64,000 nucleotides of DNA from assembly GCF_031119625.1 (NCBI RefSeq), contig NZ_JAVHZV010000010.1:62001-126000 (forward strand), in the 5' to 3' direction. Of the stretch, positions 19,046 through 30,200 are shown one piece after another (within the stretch, counting starts at the first letter, position 1; each line of letters starts with the position of its first letter). The notes below the pieces were generated by a model. The model did no database searches and was not told where the DNA came from. It was given only the letters and a program-made list of their open reading frames with translations. This stretch comes from Pseudomonas sp. G34 (GTDB taxonomy: Bacteria; Pseudomonadota; Gammaproteobacteria; Pseudomonadales; Pseudomonadaceae). The position numbers were made by a program, and so were the translations under genes.

Positions 19046-19972
19046 TCACTGTTTGTCGGTCAGGTTCTTGCCGATCATGCGGATCAGCACGATGGCGGCA
19101 ATGTTGGCGATGACCACGGCGATCAGCCCGCCGGCGGAGGCCATGCCCACGTCGAACTGCAGCAGCGCCTGGGTGTAGATCAGGTAGGCCAGGTTGGTCG
19201 ACTCGTAACCGGGGCCGCCGCTGGTGGTGGTGTAGATCTCGGCGAACACCGAAAGCAGGAAGATGGTTTCGATCATCACCACCACCGCGATCGGCCGCGC
19301 CAGGTGCGGCAGGGTCAGGTGCCAGAAGATCGCCAGCGGGCCGGCACCGTCGAGGCGTGCGGCTTCCTTCTGCTCCTGATCCAGCGACTGCATGGCGGTC
19401 ATCAGGATCAGGATGGCGAACGGCAGCCACTGCCAGGACACGATGAGGATGATCGAGAACAGCGGGTGGTGGGCCAGCCAGTCCACCGGCTGGGCGCCGA
19501 AGAACTGCCACACCGCGGCGAGAATTCCCGATACCGGGTGGAAGATCAGGTTCTTCCACAGCAAGGCGCTGACCGTGGGCATGATGAAGAACGGCGAAAT
19601 CAGCAGCACCCGCACGATGCCGCGGCCGAAAAACTCGCTGGCCTCCAGCAGTGCGGAGATCAGCACGCCGAACACCACGCTGATCAGCAGCACGCTGCCG
19701 ACCAGCAGCAAGGTGTTGCCGGCGCCGGACAGGAACGCGGCGTCGGTGACGAAGTACTCGAAGTTCTCCAGGCCGACGAAATCGTTCTCGCCGGGGTACA
19801 GCAGGTTGTAGCGGATCAGCGAGAAATAGATGGTCATGCCCAGGGGCACGATCATCCAGATCAGCAGCAGAACCACCGAGGGGCTGACCAGAAACCAGCC
19901 GGGCGCCAGGCGTCGCGATTTACGCGGCGGGGCCTCGTGGGCCTGCTCTGCAGGGTTTTCGATTGTGTTCAT
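19046..19972 (-). CDS. mtlF: Polyol ABC transporter permease MtlF
   Basis: 308-aa MalF/UgpA-type permease. A basic cytoplasmic N-terminus (about 25 residues) precedes six spans, and the EAA loop reads EQKEAARLDGAGPLAIFWHLTLPHL. It is separated from mtlE by 184 bases containing a REP palindrome pair, unlike the tight spacing of the other mtl genes. Confidence 0.93.
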   Translation of the reverse strand: MNTIENPAEQAHEAPPRKSRRLAPGWFLVSPSVVLLLIWMIVPLGMTIYFSLIRYNLLYPGENDFVGLENFEYFVTDAAFLSGAGNTLLLVGSVLLISVVFGVLISALLEASEFFGRGIVRVLLISPFFIMPTVSALLWKNLIFHPVSGILAAVWQFFGAQPVDWLAHHPLFSIILIVSWQWLPFAILILMTAMQSLDQEQKEAARLDGAGPLAIFWHLTLPHLARPIAVVVMIETIFLLSVFAEIYTTTSGGPGYESTNLAYLIYTQALLQFDVGMASAGGLIAVVIANIAAIVLIRMIGKNLTDKQ

Positions 19973-20064
19973 CGTGTCTCCGAAAGACAGTTCTACGGCG
20001 AACGACCCTTTTGATCGTTCCCACGTCGAGGCGTCGAACCGTCCGCGTGGGAATACATATCAGA

Positions 20065-20142
20065 CGTAGGGTGGACAACGCTCTTTTTGTCCACCAGTGG
20101 CGACATAGAGCGGTGGACAAGCTTCGCGTTGTCCACCCTACG
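20065..20142. repeat. REP-like palindrome pair in the mtlE-mtlF gap
   Basis: Outer arms CGTAGGGTGGACAACG (20065-20080) / CGTTGTCCACCCTACG (20127-20142), a perfect 16-bp inverted repeat. Inner arms TTGTCCACC and GGTGGACAA. Its core word CGTAGGGTGGA recurs with the same architecture at 51840-51917. It lies inside the mtl operon, after the binding-protein gene. Confidence 0.85.
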
Positions 20143-20156
20143 GGACCGCAAGATGG

Positions 20157-21467
<1,311 letters not shown>

Positions 21468-21573
21468 GGTCTTGAACTCCTCTCCCTGGCCCCGTGAGCC
21501 GCGGGAGACATTATTGTTTTTGTGGGCCGACCCGGATTACACCCCTACGCCTGGACGCAAACAACGCCTCGAC

Positions 21574-21606
21574 TGCACTGCAACCGATACTTTTTTGCAC
21601 TGAACA
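21574..21606 (-). promoter_or_regulatory. Candidate MtlR operator: tandem direct repeats upstream of mtlE
   Basis: TGCACTGCAAC (21574-21584) and TGCACTGAACA (21596-21606) repeat with a 22-base period, about two helical turns, as AraC-family activators usually need. They lie 107-139 bases upstream of the mtlE start, in the gap between mtlR and mtlE. Confidence 0.5.
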
Positions 21607-21691
21607 GGCCGCGCCATAGCGCGCCGCGATAACGGCGCAAGCGTCAAGATCGGCGCTTCCGGCATTCACAGGGGGATTTGCGGCAACGCAA

Positions 21692-22597
21692 TCAGTACAG
21701 GTTTTGCGCCGTGATGCGCTGGGTGACCAGCCGTCGGTAGCCGCTGGGGGTCATGCCCTTGAGCTGCTGGAAACGCCGGTTGAAGTTGGAGATGTTGTTG
21801 AAGCCGGACTCGAAACACACCTCGGTCACCGGCTTGTCGCTCTGGGTCAGCAGCTCGCAGGATTTGCTCACCCGCAGGCGATTGACGAATTCGACGAAGC
21901 CGCGCCCGGTGGCCTGCTTGAAGAAGCGCGAGAAGTAGGTGGGCGTCATGCCCAGGTACTCGGCCACTTCTTCCTGGCTCAGCTCCTGGGCATAGCGCTG
22001 GAAGATGTAGTCCACGGCGCGGTTGATGCGGTCGACATGGTGCTCGTCGGCCAGCTGCGCAGCGGTACGGTCGGAGAGCAGCTGGTACGACTCGCAGCCG
22101 GCCAGCAGCTCCATGAGGATGAAGAAATGCCCCAGGCGGGTCATGCCCTGGGAATCGGCGATGCGCTGCAGCAGCTGGCGCGCCTCGGCGATGGTATGCG
22201 GGCAACGGAACTCGATGCCGTACTGGGCGCGGGCCAGCAGCGGCTGCAGATCCTTGAGCTCGGCGAATACCGCGGTGCCGCTTTCCAGCACCTCGTCGGT
22301 GAAGTTGACCAGCATGTCGCGCTCGGCCACCGCCTCGCCCGGCGCCATCTGGCTGATCCAGTTGTGCGGCAGGTTGGGGCCGGTGAGAAACAGGGTGTCG
22401 GGAGAGAAGTTGCCGATGTAGTCGCCGATGAACACCTTGCCGGCACTGGCGACGATCAGGTGCAACTCGTACTCCTTGTGGAAATGCCAACGCACCAGCG
22501 GGCTGGGGAAGCCGTGCTGGCGATAGATCAGCGAATGACCTTCGTGGTCATCCATCAACTCATAGGAGGGGTCGAGCGTTCTCTGCGTTCGGGACAT
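21692..22597 (-). CDS. mtlR: Mannitol operon activator MtlR (AraC family)
   Basis: 301-aa AraC/XylS-type regulator. A cupin-like effector domain (about residues 20-180) is followed by two HTH motifs in the C-terminal ~100 residues (SQEEVAEYLGMTPTYFSRFFKQATG and PVTEVCFESGFNNISNFNRRFQQLKG). It lies directly upstream of mtlE on the same strand, as in P. fluorescens, where MtlR is the polyol-responsive activator of the operon. Confidence 0.93.
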   Translation of the reverse strand: MSRTQRTLDPSYELMDDHEGHSLIYRQHGFPSPLVRWHFHKEYELHLIVASAGKVFIGDYIGNFSPDTLFLTGPNLPHNWISQMAPGEAVAERDMLVNFTDEVLESGTAVFAELKDLQPLLARAQYGIEFRCPHTIAEARQLLQRIADSQGMTRLGHFFILMELLAGCESYQLLSDRTAAQLADEHHVDRINRAVDYIFQRYAQELSQEEVAEYLGMTPTYFSRFFKQATGRGFVEFVNRLRVSKSCELLTQSDKPVTEVCFESGFNNISNFNRRFQQLKGMTPSGYRRLVTQRITAQNLY

Positions 22598-22738
22598 GGC
22601 TGGGCGGCATCGTCTTGTTCTTGTCGGTGATTGCCGGTTGGCCGCGCTTCAAACGCAGGCCAACCGACCGACTAAAGACCCTAGCACAGTCCAGCGAGTT
22701 CGCTGGTTGAGCGCAGTCCGATGGGCCGGGCCGCGTAG

Positions 22739-22776
22739 GTGCAACCCATCAACGTGGTGATGGGTTGCACCCATGC
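22739..22776. repeat. Solo REP palindrome (type A)
   Basis: GTGCAACCCATCA (22739-22751) / TGATGGGTTGCAC (22758-22770), 6-base loop, followed by CCATGCTAC. Same vocabulary as the REPs around RAYT-1 (6891-6969 and 7564-7635). Lies between mtlR and carbonic anhydrase 2. Confidence 0.75.
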
Positions 22777-22797
22777 TACGACTACAAATCTGCTTTT

Positions 22798-22828
22798 GTG
22801 GGAGCGGGCCATGCCCGCGATTCCCACA
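22798..22828. repeat. REP palindrome (type B)
   Basis: TGTGGGAGCGGGC (22797-22809) pairs imperfectly with GCCCGCGATTCCCACA (22813-22828). This is the common Pseudomonas GTGGGAGCGGGC REP type that also surrounds RAYT-2 at 30384-31105. It lies immediately beside a type A element. Confidence 0.75.
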
Positions 22829-22853
22829 ATTCGCAGGACAAAACGCCGCAGGA

Positions 22854-23579
22854 TCAGCCCTGTGGATAACGCGCGCGCGGTGTGGCCATGGGCAGCGGGC
22901 CGTCACCGATCTGGCGGAACTCACCGGTCTCGGCATCGTAGGCCTTGATCTGGCAGCTTTCGATGTCGTACACCCAGCCATGGATGAACAGCTGGCCGGC
23001 TGCCAGGCGCGAAGCCACCGACGGGTGGGTACGCAGGTGGTCGAGCTGGGCCACCACGTTTTCTTCGGTGAGCACACCGAGGGTGGTGTGGTCGGCGCAG
23101 CCGCAGTTGTCGGCGACCACGGTCTTGGCGACTTCAGCGTGGCGCAACCAGGCCTTTACCGTGGGCATGCGCTCCAGGGTTGCCGGGTCGAGCACGGCTT
23201 TCATCGCGCCGCAGTCGGAGTGGCCGCAGACGATGATGTGCTGCACGCCCAATGCCGCCACGGCGTATTCGATGGCGGTGGACACGCCACCGTTCATCTG
23301 GCCATAGGGCGGCACCACGTTGCCGACGTTGCGGGTCACGAACAGGTCGCCCGGCTCGCTCTGGGTGATCAGCTCGGGGACGATGCGCGAGTCGGCGCAG
23401 GTGATGAACATGGCGCGTGGCGACTGGGCGTGGGCCAGCTTCTTGAACAGCGCCTGCTGCTGCGGGAACACATCCTGACGAAAGCGCAGGAAGCCATCGA
23501 CCAGGTGATCCAGCGCTTCGGCGGCCGATGCCGCGTTCTTATCGGACTTGCCATCAGTAGGGCGATGATTACCAGGCAT
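22854..23579 (-). CDS. Beta-class carbonic anhydrase (copy 2)
   Basis: 241-aa beta carbonic anhydrase with C61-A-D63-S-R65, H120 and C123 (GHSDCGAMKA) in place. It is nearly superimposable on the copy at 10202-10933; the N-terminal 20 and C-terminal 20 residues differ. Unlike copy 1 it has no SulP neighbour. Flanked by REP elements on both sides, so it may be an independently regulated duplicate. Confidence 0.94.
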   Translation of the reverse strand: MPGNHRPTDGKSDKNAASAAEALDHLVDGFLRFRQDVFPQQQALFKKLAHAQSPRAMFITCADSRIVPELITQSEPGDLFVTRNVGNVVPPYGQMNGGVSTAIEYAVAALGVQHIIVCGHSDCGAMKAVLDPATLERMPTVKAWLRHAEVAKTVVADNCGCADHTTLGVLTEENVVAQLDHLRTHPSVASRLAAGQLFIHGWVYDIESCQIKAYDAETGEFRQIGDGPLPMATPRARYPQG

Positions 23580-23751
23580 AGTGTTACCTCGTTTACGGAT
23601 GGGAGCGAAGCCTAAGACAGTGCAGAAGCTTCCCAGTCGGCAGGGTTACCGACAAGGGGTCGAAGGCTTGGACTGTGCCAGGATGATTCAAGACACGTCT
23701 GGGCAACAAATATCCGCTCACGGGGTGTAACGGTGGAGTTCGGGCATCGCG

Positions 23752-23838
23752 CCCTGGGTATCGCTTCGCTCAACGCCAGGCTACCCAGCGCCGCCCTCCA
23801 CCATACCCGTAGCCTGGGTCGAGCGCAGCGACACCCGG
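23752..23838. repeat. Third REP-like inverted pair
   Basis: CCTGGGTATCGCTTCGCTCA and AGGCTACC (23753-23785) face GTAGCCTGGGTCGAGCGCAG and GACACCCGGG (23809-23838) in inverted orientation. Word content differs from types A and B. Occupies the 282-base gap between the radical SAM gene end and carbonic anhydrase 2. Confidence 0.6.
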
Positions 23839-23861
23839 GAATTGCAACAACGACGCAGCCG

Positions 23862-24923
23862 TCAGAACAGCCCCATCTGCTGGCCGGGGGGCGCGAACTG
23901 CGAGCAGTCGAGGATGGCCCGTTTGCTGCCATCGTAGCCGTAGCGCCGCCGCGCCAGGCGAAAGCGCTGGGCCAGCAGCTCGGCGAAGTGGCCCTCGCCC
24001 TTCATCCGTGCGCCAAAACGGCTGTCATAGTTCTGCCCGCCACGGGACTGGCGGATCAGGCTCATCACGTGCTCGGCGCGGTCGGGGAAATGGCTCTGCA
24101 GCCACTCCTCGAACAGATCGGCAATCTCCAGGGGCAGGCGCAGCAGCACATAGCCGGCCGAACTGGCCCCGGCATCGCGGCCGGCTTCGAGCAGGCGCTC
24201 GAGCTCCATGTCGTTGATCATCGGGATCATCGGCGCGGCCATCAGGCCAACCGGCACGCCGTGCTCGTGCAGGGTTTTCATCGCCCGCAACCGGGCCTTG
24301 GGCGCGGCGGTGCGCGGCTCCATGATGCGTTTGAGCTCGTCATCCAGAGTGGTGACGCTGAACGCCACGCTGACCAGGTTGCGGCTGGCCAGCTCTTCGA
24401 GCAGGTCGAGATCACGCAGGATCAGCGCGCTCTTGGTGATGATGCTCACCGGATGGCGATAGCGCAGCAGGATCTCCAGGGCCTGGCGGGTCAGCTGGTG
24501 CTCGCGCTCGATGGGCTGGTAGCCATCGGTATTGATGCCCAGGGCGATCGGCGCCGGCACATAGCCCGGCTTGCTCAGCTGCTCCTCGAGGCGCTCGGCC
24601 AGGTTGGTCTTGGCGATTAGTTTGGTCTCGAAATCGATGCCCGGCGACAGGTCCCAGTAGGCGTGGCTGGGCCGCGCGAAGCAGTAGATGCAGCCGTGCT
24701 CGCAGCCGCGATAGGGGTTCACCGAGCGGTCGAAGCCGACGTCCGGCGAGCTGTTGCGGCTGATCACCGTCTTCGCCCGCTCGTGGCGCACCTCGGTGAC
24801 GAAGGTCAGCGGCGTCTGTTCCTGATACCAGCCGTCGTCCTCGGCCTCGCTGCTGGTGGGCGCGAAGCGATTGTGCGGTTTGCTGGCGGTGCCGCGGCCA
24901 CGCGGCGCTGAAGTCGGGTTCAT
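23862..24923 (-). CDS. PA0069-type radical SAM protein (SOS-linked)
   Basis: 353-aa radical SAM protein. The [4Fe-4S] cysteines are C74-x3-C78-x2-C81 (CEHGCIYC), preceded by NPYRGCEHG and followed by LGINTDGYQPIE. The family (Rv2578c/PA0069 group) has no settled reaction; its relation to spore-photoproduct-lyase-like enzymes and SOS control suggests DNA or nucleotide chemistry, which is inference. The ATG at 24923 is used because the LexA box lies just upstream; longer in-frame starts would run through that promoter. Confidence 0.88.
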   Translation of the reverse strand: MNPTSAPRGRGTASKPHNRFAPTSSEAEDDGWYQEQTPLTFVTEVRHERAKTVISRNSSPDVGFDRSVNPYRGCEHGCIYCFARPSHAYWDLSPGIDFETKLIAKTNLAERLEEQLSKPGYVPAPIALGINTDGYQPIEREHQLTRQALEILLRYRHPVSIITKSALILRDLDLLEELASRNLVSVAFSVTTLDDELKRIMEPRTAAPKARLRAMKTLHEHGVPVGLMAAPMIPMINDMELERLLEAGRDAGASSAGYVLLRLPLEIADLFEEWLQSHFPDRAEHVMSLIRQSRGGQNYDSRFGARMKGEGHFAELLAQRFRLARRRYGYDGSKRAILDCSQFAPPGQQMGLF

Positions 24924-24939
24924 GATGCAGGCTCGATAA

Positions 24940-24955
24940 CTGTATATAAATACAG
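24940..24955 (-). promoter_or_regulatory. LexA (SOS) box
   Basis: CTGTATATAAATACAG matches the enterobacterial/Pseudomonas LexA consensus CTG-N10-CAG with an AT-alternating core, and flanking bases extend the symmetry. It begins 17 bases upstream of the radical SAM start and about 120 bases from the divergent triA-like start. Confidence 0.92.
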
Positions 24956-25074
24956 TATTAGGATTCTCCCGCTCAACACAAGCCTCGCTCGTCGCGCGAG
25001 TAGCCTGAACCGTTCGTCGCCTGGCGCGGTCGCATCTGCACACACCTTTGCACCCCTGCCGTGCCGGAGCCCGC

Positions 25075-26184
25075 ATGCCGCCCGTATCGACCTCTGCTCT
25101 GCCTCGCCTTGCCGTGGCCTTGCTGGCTTTCGCGCTGCTCGCTGGCTGCGCCGATGAGCCACCCCCCGCGCCGAAGAACCCGCGGGTCAAGGTGGCCACG
25201 GTCAGCCAGGTCGATTACGCGGCAGACGCCACCATCACCGGTGATATCCAGGCGCGGGTACAGACCGACCTGTCGTTTCGCGTCGGCGGCAAGATCACCG
25301 AGCGGCTGGTGGATGTCGGCGATACGGTGAAGGCCGACCAGGTGCTGGCGCGCCTCGACCCGCAGGACCAGCGCAACGCGGTGCGTTCCGCCGAAGCCGC
25401 GGTCGAGGCCGCCCAGGCCCAGGTCAAGCTCAGCGCCGCCAACCTGTGGCGCCAGCAGCAGCTGCTGCCCAAGGGCTACACCAGCCGCAGCGAATACGAC
25501 AGTGCCCTGGCCAGCGACCGCAGCGCGCGCAACAGCCTGGCAGCGGCCCAGGCGCAACTCGCCGACGCCCGCGAGCAGGCCGGCTATACCGAACTGCGCG
25601 CCGAAAGCGACGGGGTGATCACCGCGCGCCAGGCCGAGGTCGGCCAGGTGGTGCAGGCCGCCACGCCGATCTTCGGCCTGGCCCGCGAGGGCGAGCGCGA
25701 TGCGGTGTTCAACGTCTTCGAAGCGCTGCTGGTCGAGCCTGGCCAACAGCTACAGGTCAGCCTGCTGAACAACCCCGAGGTGAGCGCCAGGGGTACGGTG
25801 CGTGAGGTCAACCCGCAGGTCTCGGCGCAAAGCGGCACCGTGCAGGTGAAAGTCGGCCTTGAGCAGGTGCCGGCGGCAATGACCCTGGGTTCCACCGTCA
25901 GCGCCCATGTCCGCAACCCGGCGCTGCGCAGCGTCGAGCTGCCCTGGTCAGCGCTGACCAAAGCGGAAAGCGAGCCGGCGGTGTGGCGCCTCGCTGACGA
26001 TGACAGCGTGCAGCTGCACCCCGTGCAGGTGGGCCGTTACCTGACCGACAAGGTGATCATTCGCGCCGGCCTGGAAGATGGCGACCGCGTGGTGGTGGCC
26101 GGCGGGCAGTTGCTGCACCCGGGCCAGAAGGTGGAAATCGCCGAGGCCCGTGAGCAGAAGCACACGCAGGAGCAGCAGCCATGA
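25075..26184 (+). CDS. RND efflux periplasmic adaptor, first of two (TriA-like)
   Basis: 369-aa membrane fusion protein lipoprotein: signal LAVALLAFALLAGC (Cys about residue 24). Lipoyl and alpha-hairpin domains follow (VGGKITERLVDVGDTVKADQVLARLDPQDQ, then the coiled hairpin to about residue 170), then beta-barrel and membrane-proximal domains. Links an inner-membrane RND pump to a TolC-type channel. The ATG at 25075 puts the signal peptide first. The stop overlaps the second adaptor by 4 bases. Confidence 0.9.
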   Translation: MPPVSTSALPRLAVALLAFALLAGCADEPPPAPKNPRVKVATVSQVDYAADATITGDIQARVQTDLSFRVGGKITERLVDVGDTVKADQVLARLDPQDQRNAVRSAEAAVEAAQAQVKLSAANLWRQQQLLPKGYTSRSEYDSALASDRSARNSLAAAQAQLADAREQAGYTELRAESDGVITARQAEVGQVVQAATPIFGLAREGERDAVFNVFEALLVEPGQQLQVSLLNNPEVSARGTVREVNPQVSAQSGTVQVKVGLEQVPAAMTLGSTVSAHVRNPALRSVELPWSALTKAESEPAVWRLADDDSVQLHPVQVGRYLTDKVIIRAGLEDGDRVVVAGGQLLHPGQKVEIAEAREQKHTQEQQP

Positions 26185-27245
26185 ACCGGGCTATCCCGTT
26201 CGTGCTGCTCGTCGCCCTGCTGAGCGGCTGCGCCGAGGACGAAAAACCCGAACCAATCCGCCCGGTGCTCTACACCGAGGTGCAGCAGCAGAACCAGCAG
26301 ATTCTCGGCCGCTTCGCCGGCACCATCGAGGCACGGGTGCAGAGCACCCTGGGCTTTCGTGTCGGCGGCCGGGTCGCCCGCCGCCTGGTGGATGCCGGGG
26401 CCGAAGTGAAGGCCGGCACCACCCTGGCGACCCTCGACCCCACCGACCAGCAGAACGCCCTGCGTGCCAGCGAAAGCGACCAGGCGCGCAGCGAAGCGCA
26501 GTGGATCAACGCCCAGGCCAATGCCCGCCGCCAGCAGCAACTGTTCGACCGTGGCGTCGGTGCCAAGGCCAACCTGGAACAGGCGCAGACCGAACTGAGC
26601 AACGCCCGCAGCAACCGCGAACAGGCCGAAGCGGCCACCCGCCAGGCCCGCGACCGGCTCGCCTACGGCACCCTGAGCAGCGATTTCGATGCGGTGGTCA
26701 CCGCCTGGCACGTGGAGGCCGGCCAGGTGGTCGGCGCCGGCCAGGAGGTGGTCACCCTGGCCCGCCCAGACGTGCGCGAAGCAGTGTTCGACCTGCCCGT
26801 GGAGCTGGCTGACGGCCTGGATGATCAGGTGCAGTTCAACGTCGCCTCGCAGCTCGACCCGAGCATCGCCACCCGTGGTCGGCTGCGCGAACTGGCGCCG
26901 CGCGCCGATGCCGCCACCCGTACCCGCCGCGCCCGCCTGACCCTGGAAGACACGCCGCCCGGCCTGCGCCTGGGCACCGCCGTGGCCATCAGCCTGACCC
27001 GCGCGCAGAAGCCGCGCAGCCTGCTGCCGGCCGCCGCCGTGCAGGAAGTCGACGGCCAGAGCCGCGTGTGGGTGATCGACACCCAGGCCAAGACCGTACA
27101 CCCGCGCCGCGTGCAGGTGGTCGGCCGCGACGGCGAACAGATCAGCGTCGAGGGCCTGTCGGCCGGCGACAAGGTAGTCAGCGCCGGCCTGAGCGAACTC
27201 AAGGACGGCCAGCAGATCCGCATCGATGAGGGCGTCGCACCATGA
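26181..27245 (+). CDS. RND efflux periplasmic adaptor, second (TriB-like)
   Basis: 354-aa adaptor lipoprotein (VLLVALLSGC) with the same domain order as its neighbour and clear paralogy (VGGRVARRLVDAGAEVKAGTTLATLDPTDQQNAL). Two adaptor genes before one pump gene is the hallmark of TriABC in P. aeruginosa, where both adaptors are needed. Overlaps upstream and downstream genes by ATGA. Confidence 0.9.
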   Translation: MNRAIPFVLLVALLSGCAEDEKPEPIRPVLYTEVQQQNQQILGRFAGTIEARVQSTLGFRVGGRVARRLVDAGAEVKAGTTLATLDPTDQQNALRASESDQARSEAQWINAQANARRQQQLFDRGVGAKANLEQAQTELSNARSNREQAEAATRQARDRLAYGTLSSDFDAVVTAWHVEAGQVVGAGQEVVTLARPDVREAVFDLPVELADGLDDQVQFNVASQLDPSIATRGRLRELAPRADAATRTRRARLTLEDTPPGLRLGTAVAISLTRAQKPRSLLPAAAVQEVDGQSRVWVIDTQAKTVHPRRVQVVGRDGEQISVEGLSAGDKVVSAGLSELKDGQQIRIDEGVAP

Positions 27246-30200
27246 CCCAGCAGGCGCCGCGCAAGAACGGCTTCAACCTCTCGGACTGGGCGCTGCGCCA
27301 CCAGTCGTTCGTCTGGTACCTGATGTTCGTGTCGCTGCTGATGGGCGTGATTTCCTACATGAACCTGGGCCGCGAGGAAGACCCGGCGTTCACCATCAAG
27401 ACCATGGTCATCCAGACCCGCTGGCCCGGCGCCACGGTCGACGAAACCCTCAGCCAGGTCACCGACCGCATCGAGAAGAAGCTCGAGGAACTGGACTCGC
27501 TGGACTACGTGAAGAGCTACACGCGCCCCGGCGAATCAACGGTGATGGTGTTCCTGCGCGACACCACCAAGGCCGATGAAATCGACGGCATCTGGTACCA
27601 GGTGCGCAAGAAGATCGACGACATCCGCGGCGAGTTTCCCCAGGGCTTGCAGGGCCCCTCGTTCAACGATGAATTCGGCGATGTGTTCGGCTCGATCTAC
27701 GCCTTCACCGGCGACGGCCTGAGCATGCGCCAGTTGCGCGACTACGTGGAGCAGGTGCGCGCCGAGATCCGCAGCGTGCCGGATCTGGGCAAGGTGCAGA
27801 TGGTCGGCCAGCAGAACGAGGTGTTCTACCTCAACTTCTCGACCCGCAAACTGGCCGCCCTGGGCATCGACCAGCGCCAGGTAATCCAGAGCCTGCAGGC
27901 GCAGAACGCGGTGACGCCCTCCGGGGTGATCGAGGCCGGGCCGGAGCGGATTTCCGTGCGCACCAGCGGCCAGTTCGCCTCCGAAGCCGACCTGCGCAAC
28001 GTCAACCTGCGCCTCGACGACCGCTTCTACCGGCTGACCGATATCGCCGAAATCACCCGCGGCTACGTCGACCCGCCCCAGGCGCTGTTCCGCTACAACG
28101 GCAAGCCGGCCATCGGCCTGGCCATCGCCATGCGCGACGGCGGCAATATCCAGACCTTCGGCAAGGCCCTGCACGGGCGCATGGACCAACTGACTGCCGA
28201 GCTGCCGGTGGGCGTTGGCGTGCACGTGGTGTCCGACCAGGCCGAAGTGGTGGAAGAAGCCGTCAGCGGCTTCACCCGCGCGCTGTTCGAGGCGGTGCTG
28301 ATCGTCATGCTGGTGAGCTTCGTCAGCCTCGGCATTCGCGCCGGCCTGGTGGTCGCCTGCTCGATCCCGCTGGTGCTGGCCATGGTGTTCATGTTCATGG
28401 AATACAGCGGCATCACCATGCAGCGTATCTCCCTGGGCGCGCTGATCATCGCCCTCGGGCTGATGGTCGACGACGCGATGATCACCGTCGAAGTGATGGT
28501 CACGCGCCTGGAGAAAGGTGACTCGCTGCACGACGCCGGTACCTTCGCCTACACCTCCACGGCCTTCCCGATGCTCACCGGCACCCTGGTGACGGTGGCC
28601 GGCTTCGTGCCCATCGGCCTCAACTCCAGCTCGGCGGGCGAGTACACCTTCACCCTGTTCGCGGTGATCGCCGTGGCGCTGCTGCTGTCCTGGCTGGTGG
28701 CCGTGGTGTTCGCCCCGGTGATCGCCGTGCACATCCTGCCCAAGCGCCTGCAGGCCAAGGAAAAAGGCCCGGGCCGCATCGCCCGCGCCTTCGACAGCGG
28801 CCTGCTGCTGGCCATGCGGCACCGCTGGTGGACCATCGGCCTGACCATCGCCCTGTTCGCCGCCTCCCTGGCCGGCATGACGATGGTGCAAAGCCAGTTC
28901 TTCCCGGCCTCGGACCGCCCGGAAATTCTCGTCGACCTCAACCTGCCGCAGAACGCCTCGATCAACGAGACCCGCGCCCAGGTCGATCGCCTCGAAGCCA
29001 GCCTGCAGGGCGACGACGACATCGCCCGCTGGAGCACCTACATCGGCCAGGGCGCCCTGCGCTTCTACCTGCCGCTCGACCAGCAACTGCAGAACCCCTT
29101 CTATGCCCAGCTGGTGATCGTCGCCAAGGACATCGACGCCCGCGATCGCCTGGTGGCCAAGCTCAACAAGCGCCTGCGCGAAGACTTCGTCGGCATCGGC
29201 AGCTTCGTGCAGCCGCTGGAGATGGGCCCGCCGGTCGGCCGGCCAATCCAGTACCGGATCAGCGGCGCAGATGTCGACCAGGTGCGCAAGCACGCCCTGG
29301 AACTGGCCACCCTGCTGGACAAGAACCCGGACATCGGCGAAATGGTTTACGACTGGAACGAGCCCGGCAAGGTGCTGCGCATCGACGTGGCGCAGGACAA
29401 GGCACGCCAGTTCGGGCTGTCGTCCGAAGACGTCGCCAACCTGCTCAACGGCATCGTCAGCGGCACCACGGTCACCCAGGTGAAAGATGACATCTACCTG
29501 ATCGACGTCATCGGCCGCGCCGAAGACAGCGAACGCAGCTCGCCGCAAACCCTGGAGAACCTGCAGATCGTCAACCCCAACGGCGTGGCCATTCCGCTGC
29601 GCGCCTTCGCCACCGTTGGTTACGAACTGGAGCAGCCGCTGGTATGGCGCCGCGACCGCAAGCCGACCATCACCCTCAAGGCCGCGGTGGTCAGCGATAT
29701 CCAGCCCACCGACCTGGTCGCCAACCTGGCGCCGGATATCCAGAAGTTCTCCGACGGGCTGCCGGGCGGCTACAGCGTCGCCACCGGCGGCACCGTGGAG
29801 GAAAGCGGCAAGGCCCAGGGGCCGATCGCCAGCGTGCTGCCGCTGATGCTGTTCCTGATGGCCACCTTCCTGATGATCCAGCTGCACAGTGTGGCCAAGA
29901 CCTTCCTGGTGTTCAGCGTGGCGCCGCTGGGCCTGATCGGCGTGGTGCTGGCCCTGGTGCCGACCGGCACGCCGCTGGGTTTCGTGGCGATTCTCGGCGT
30001 GCTGGCACTGATCGGCATCATCATCCGCAACTCGGTGATCCTGGTGACCCAGATCGACGAGTTCGAACGCGCTGGCGACTCGCCCTGGCAAGCGGTGATC
30101 GACGCCACCCACCACCGCCGCCGGCCGATCCTGCTGACCGCTGCCGCCGCCAGCCTGGGCATGATCCCCATCGCCCGCGAAGTGTTCTGGGGGCCGATGG

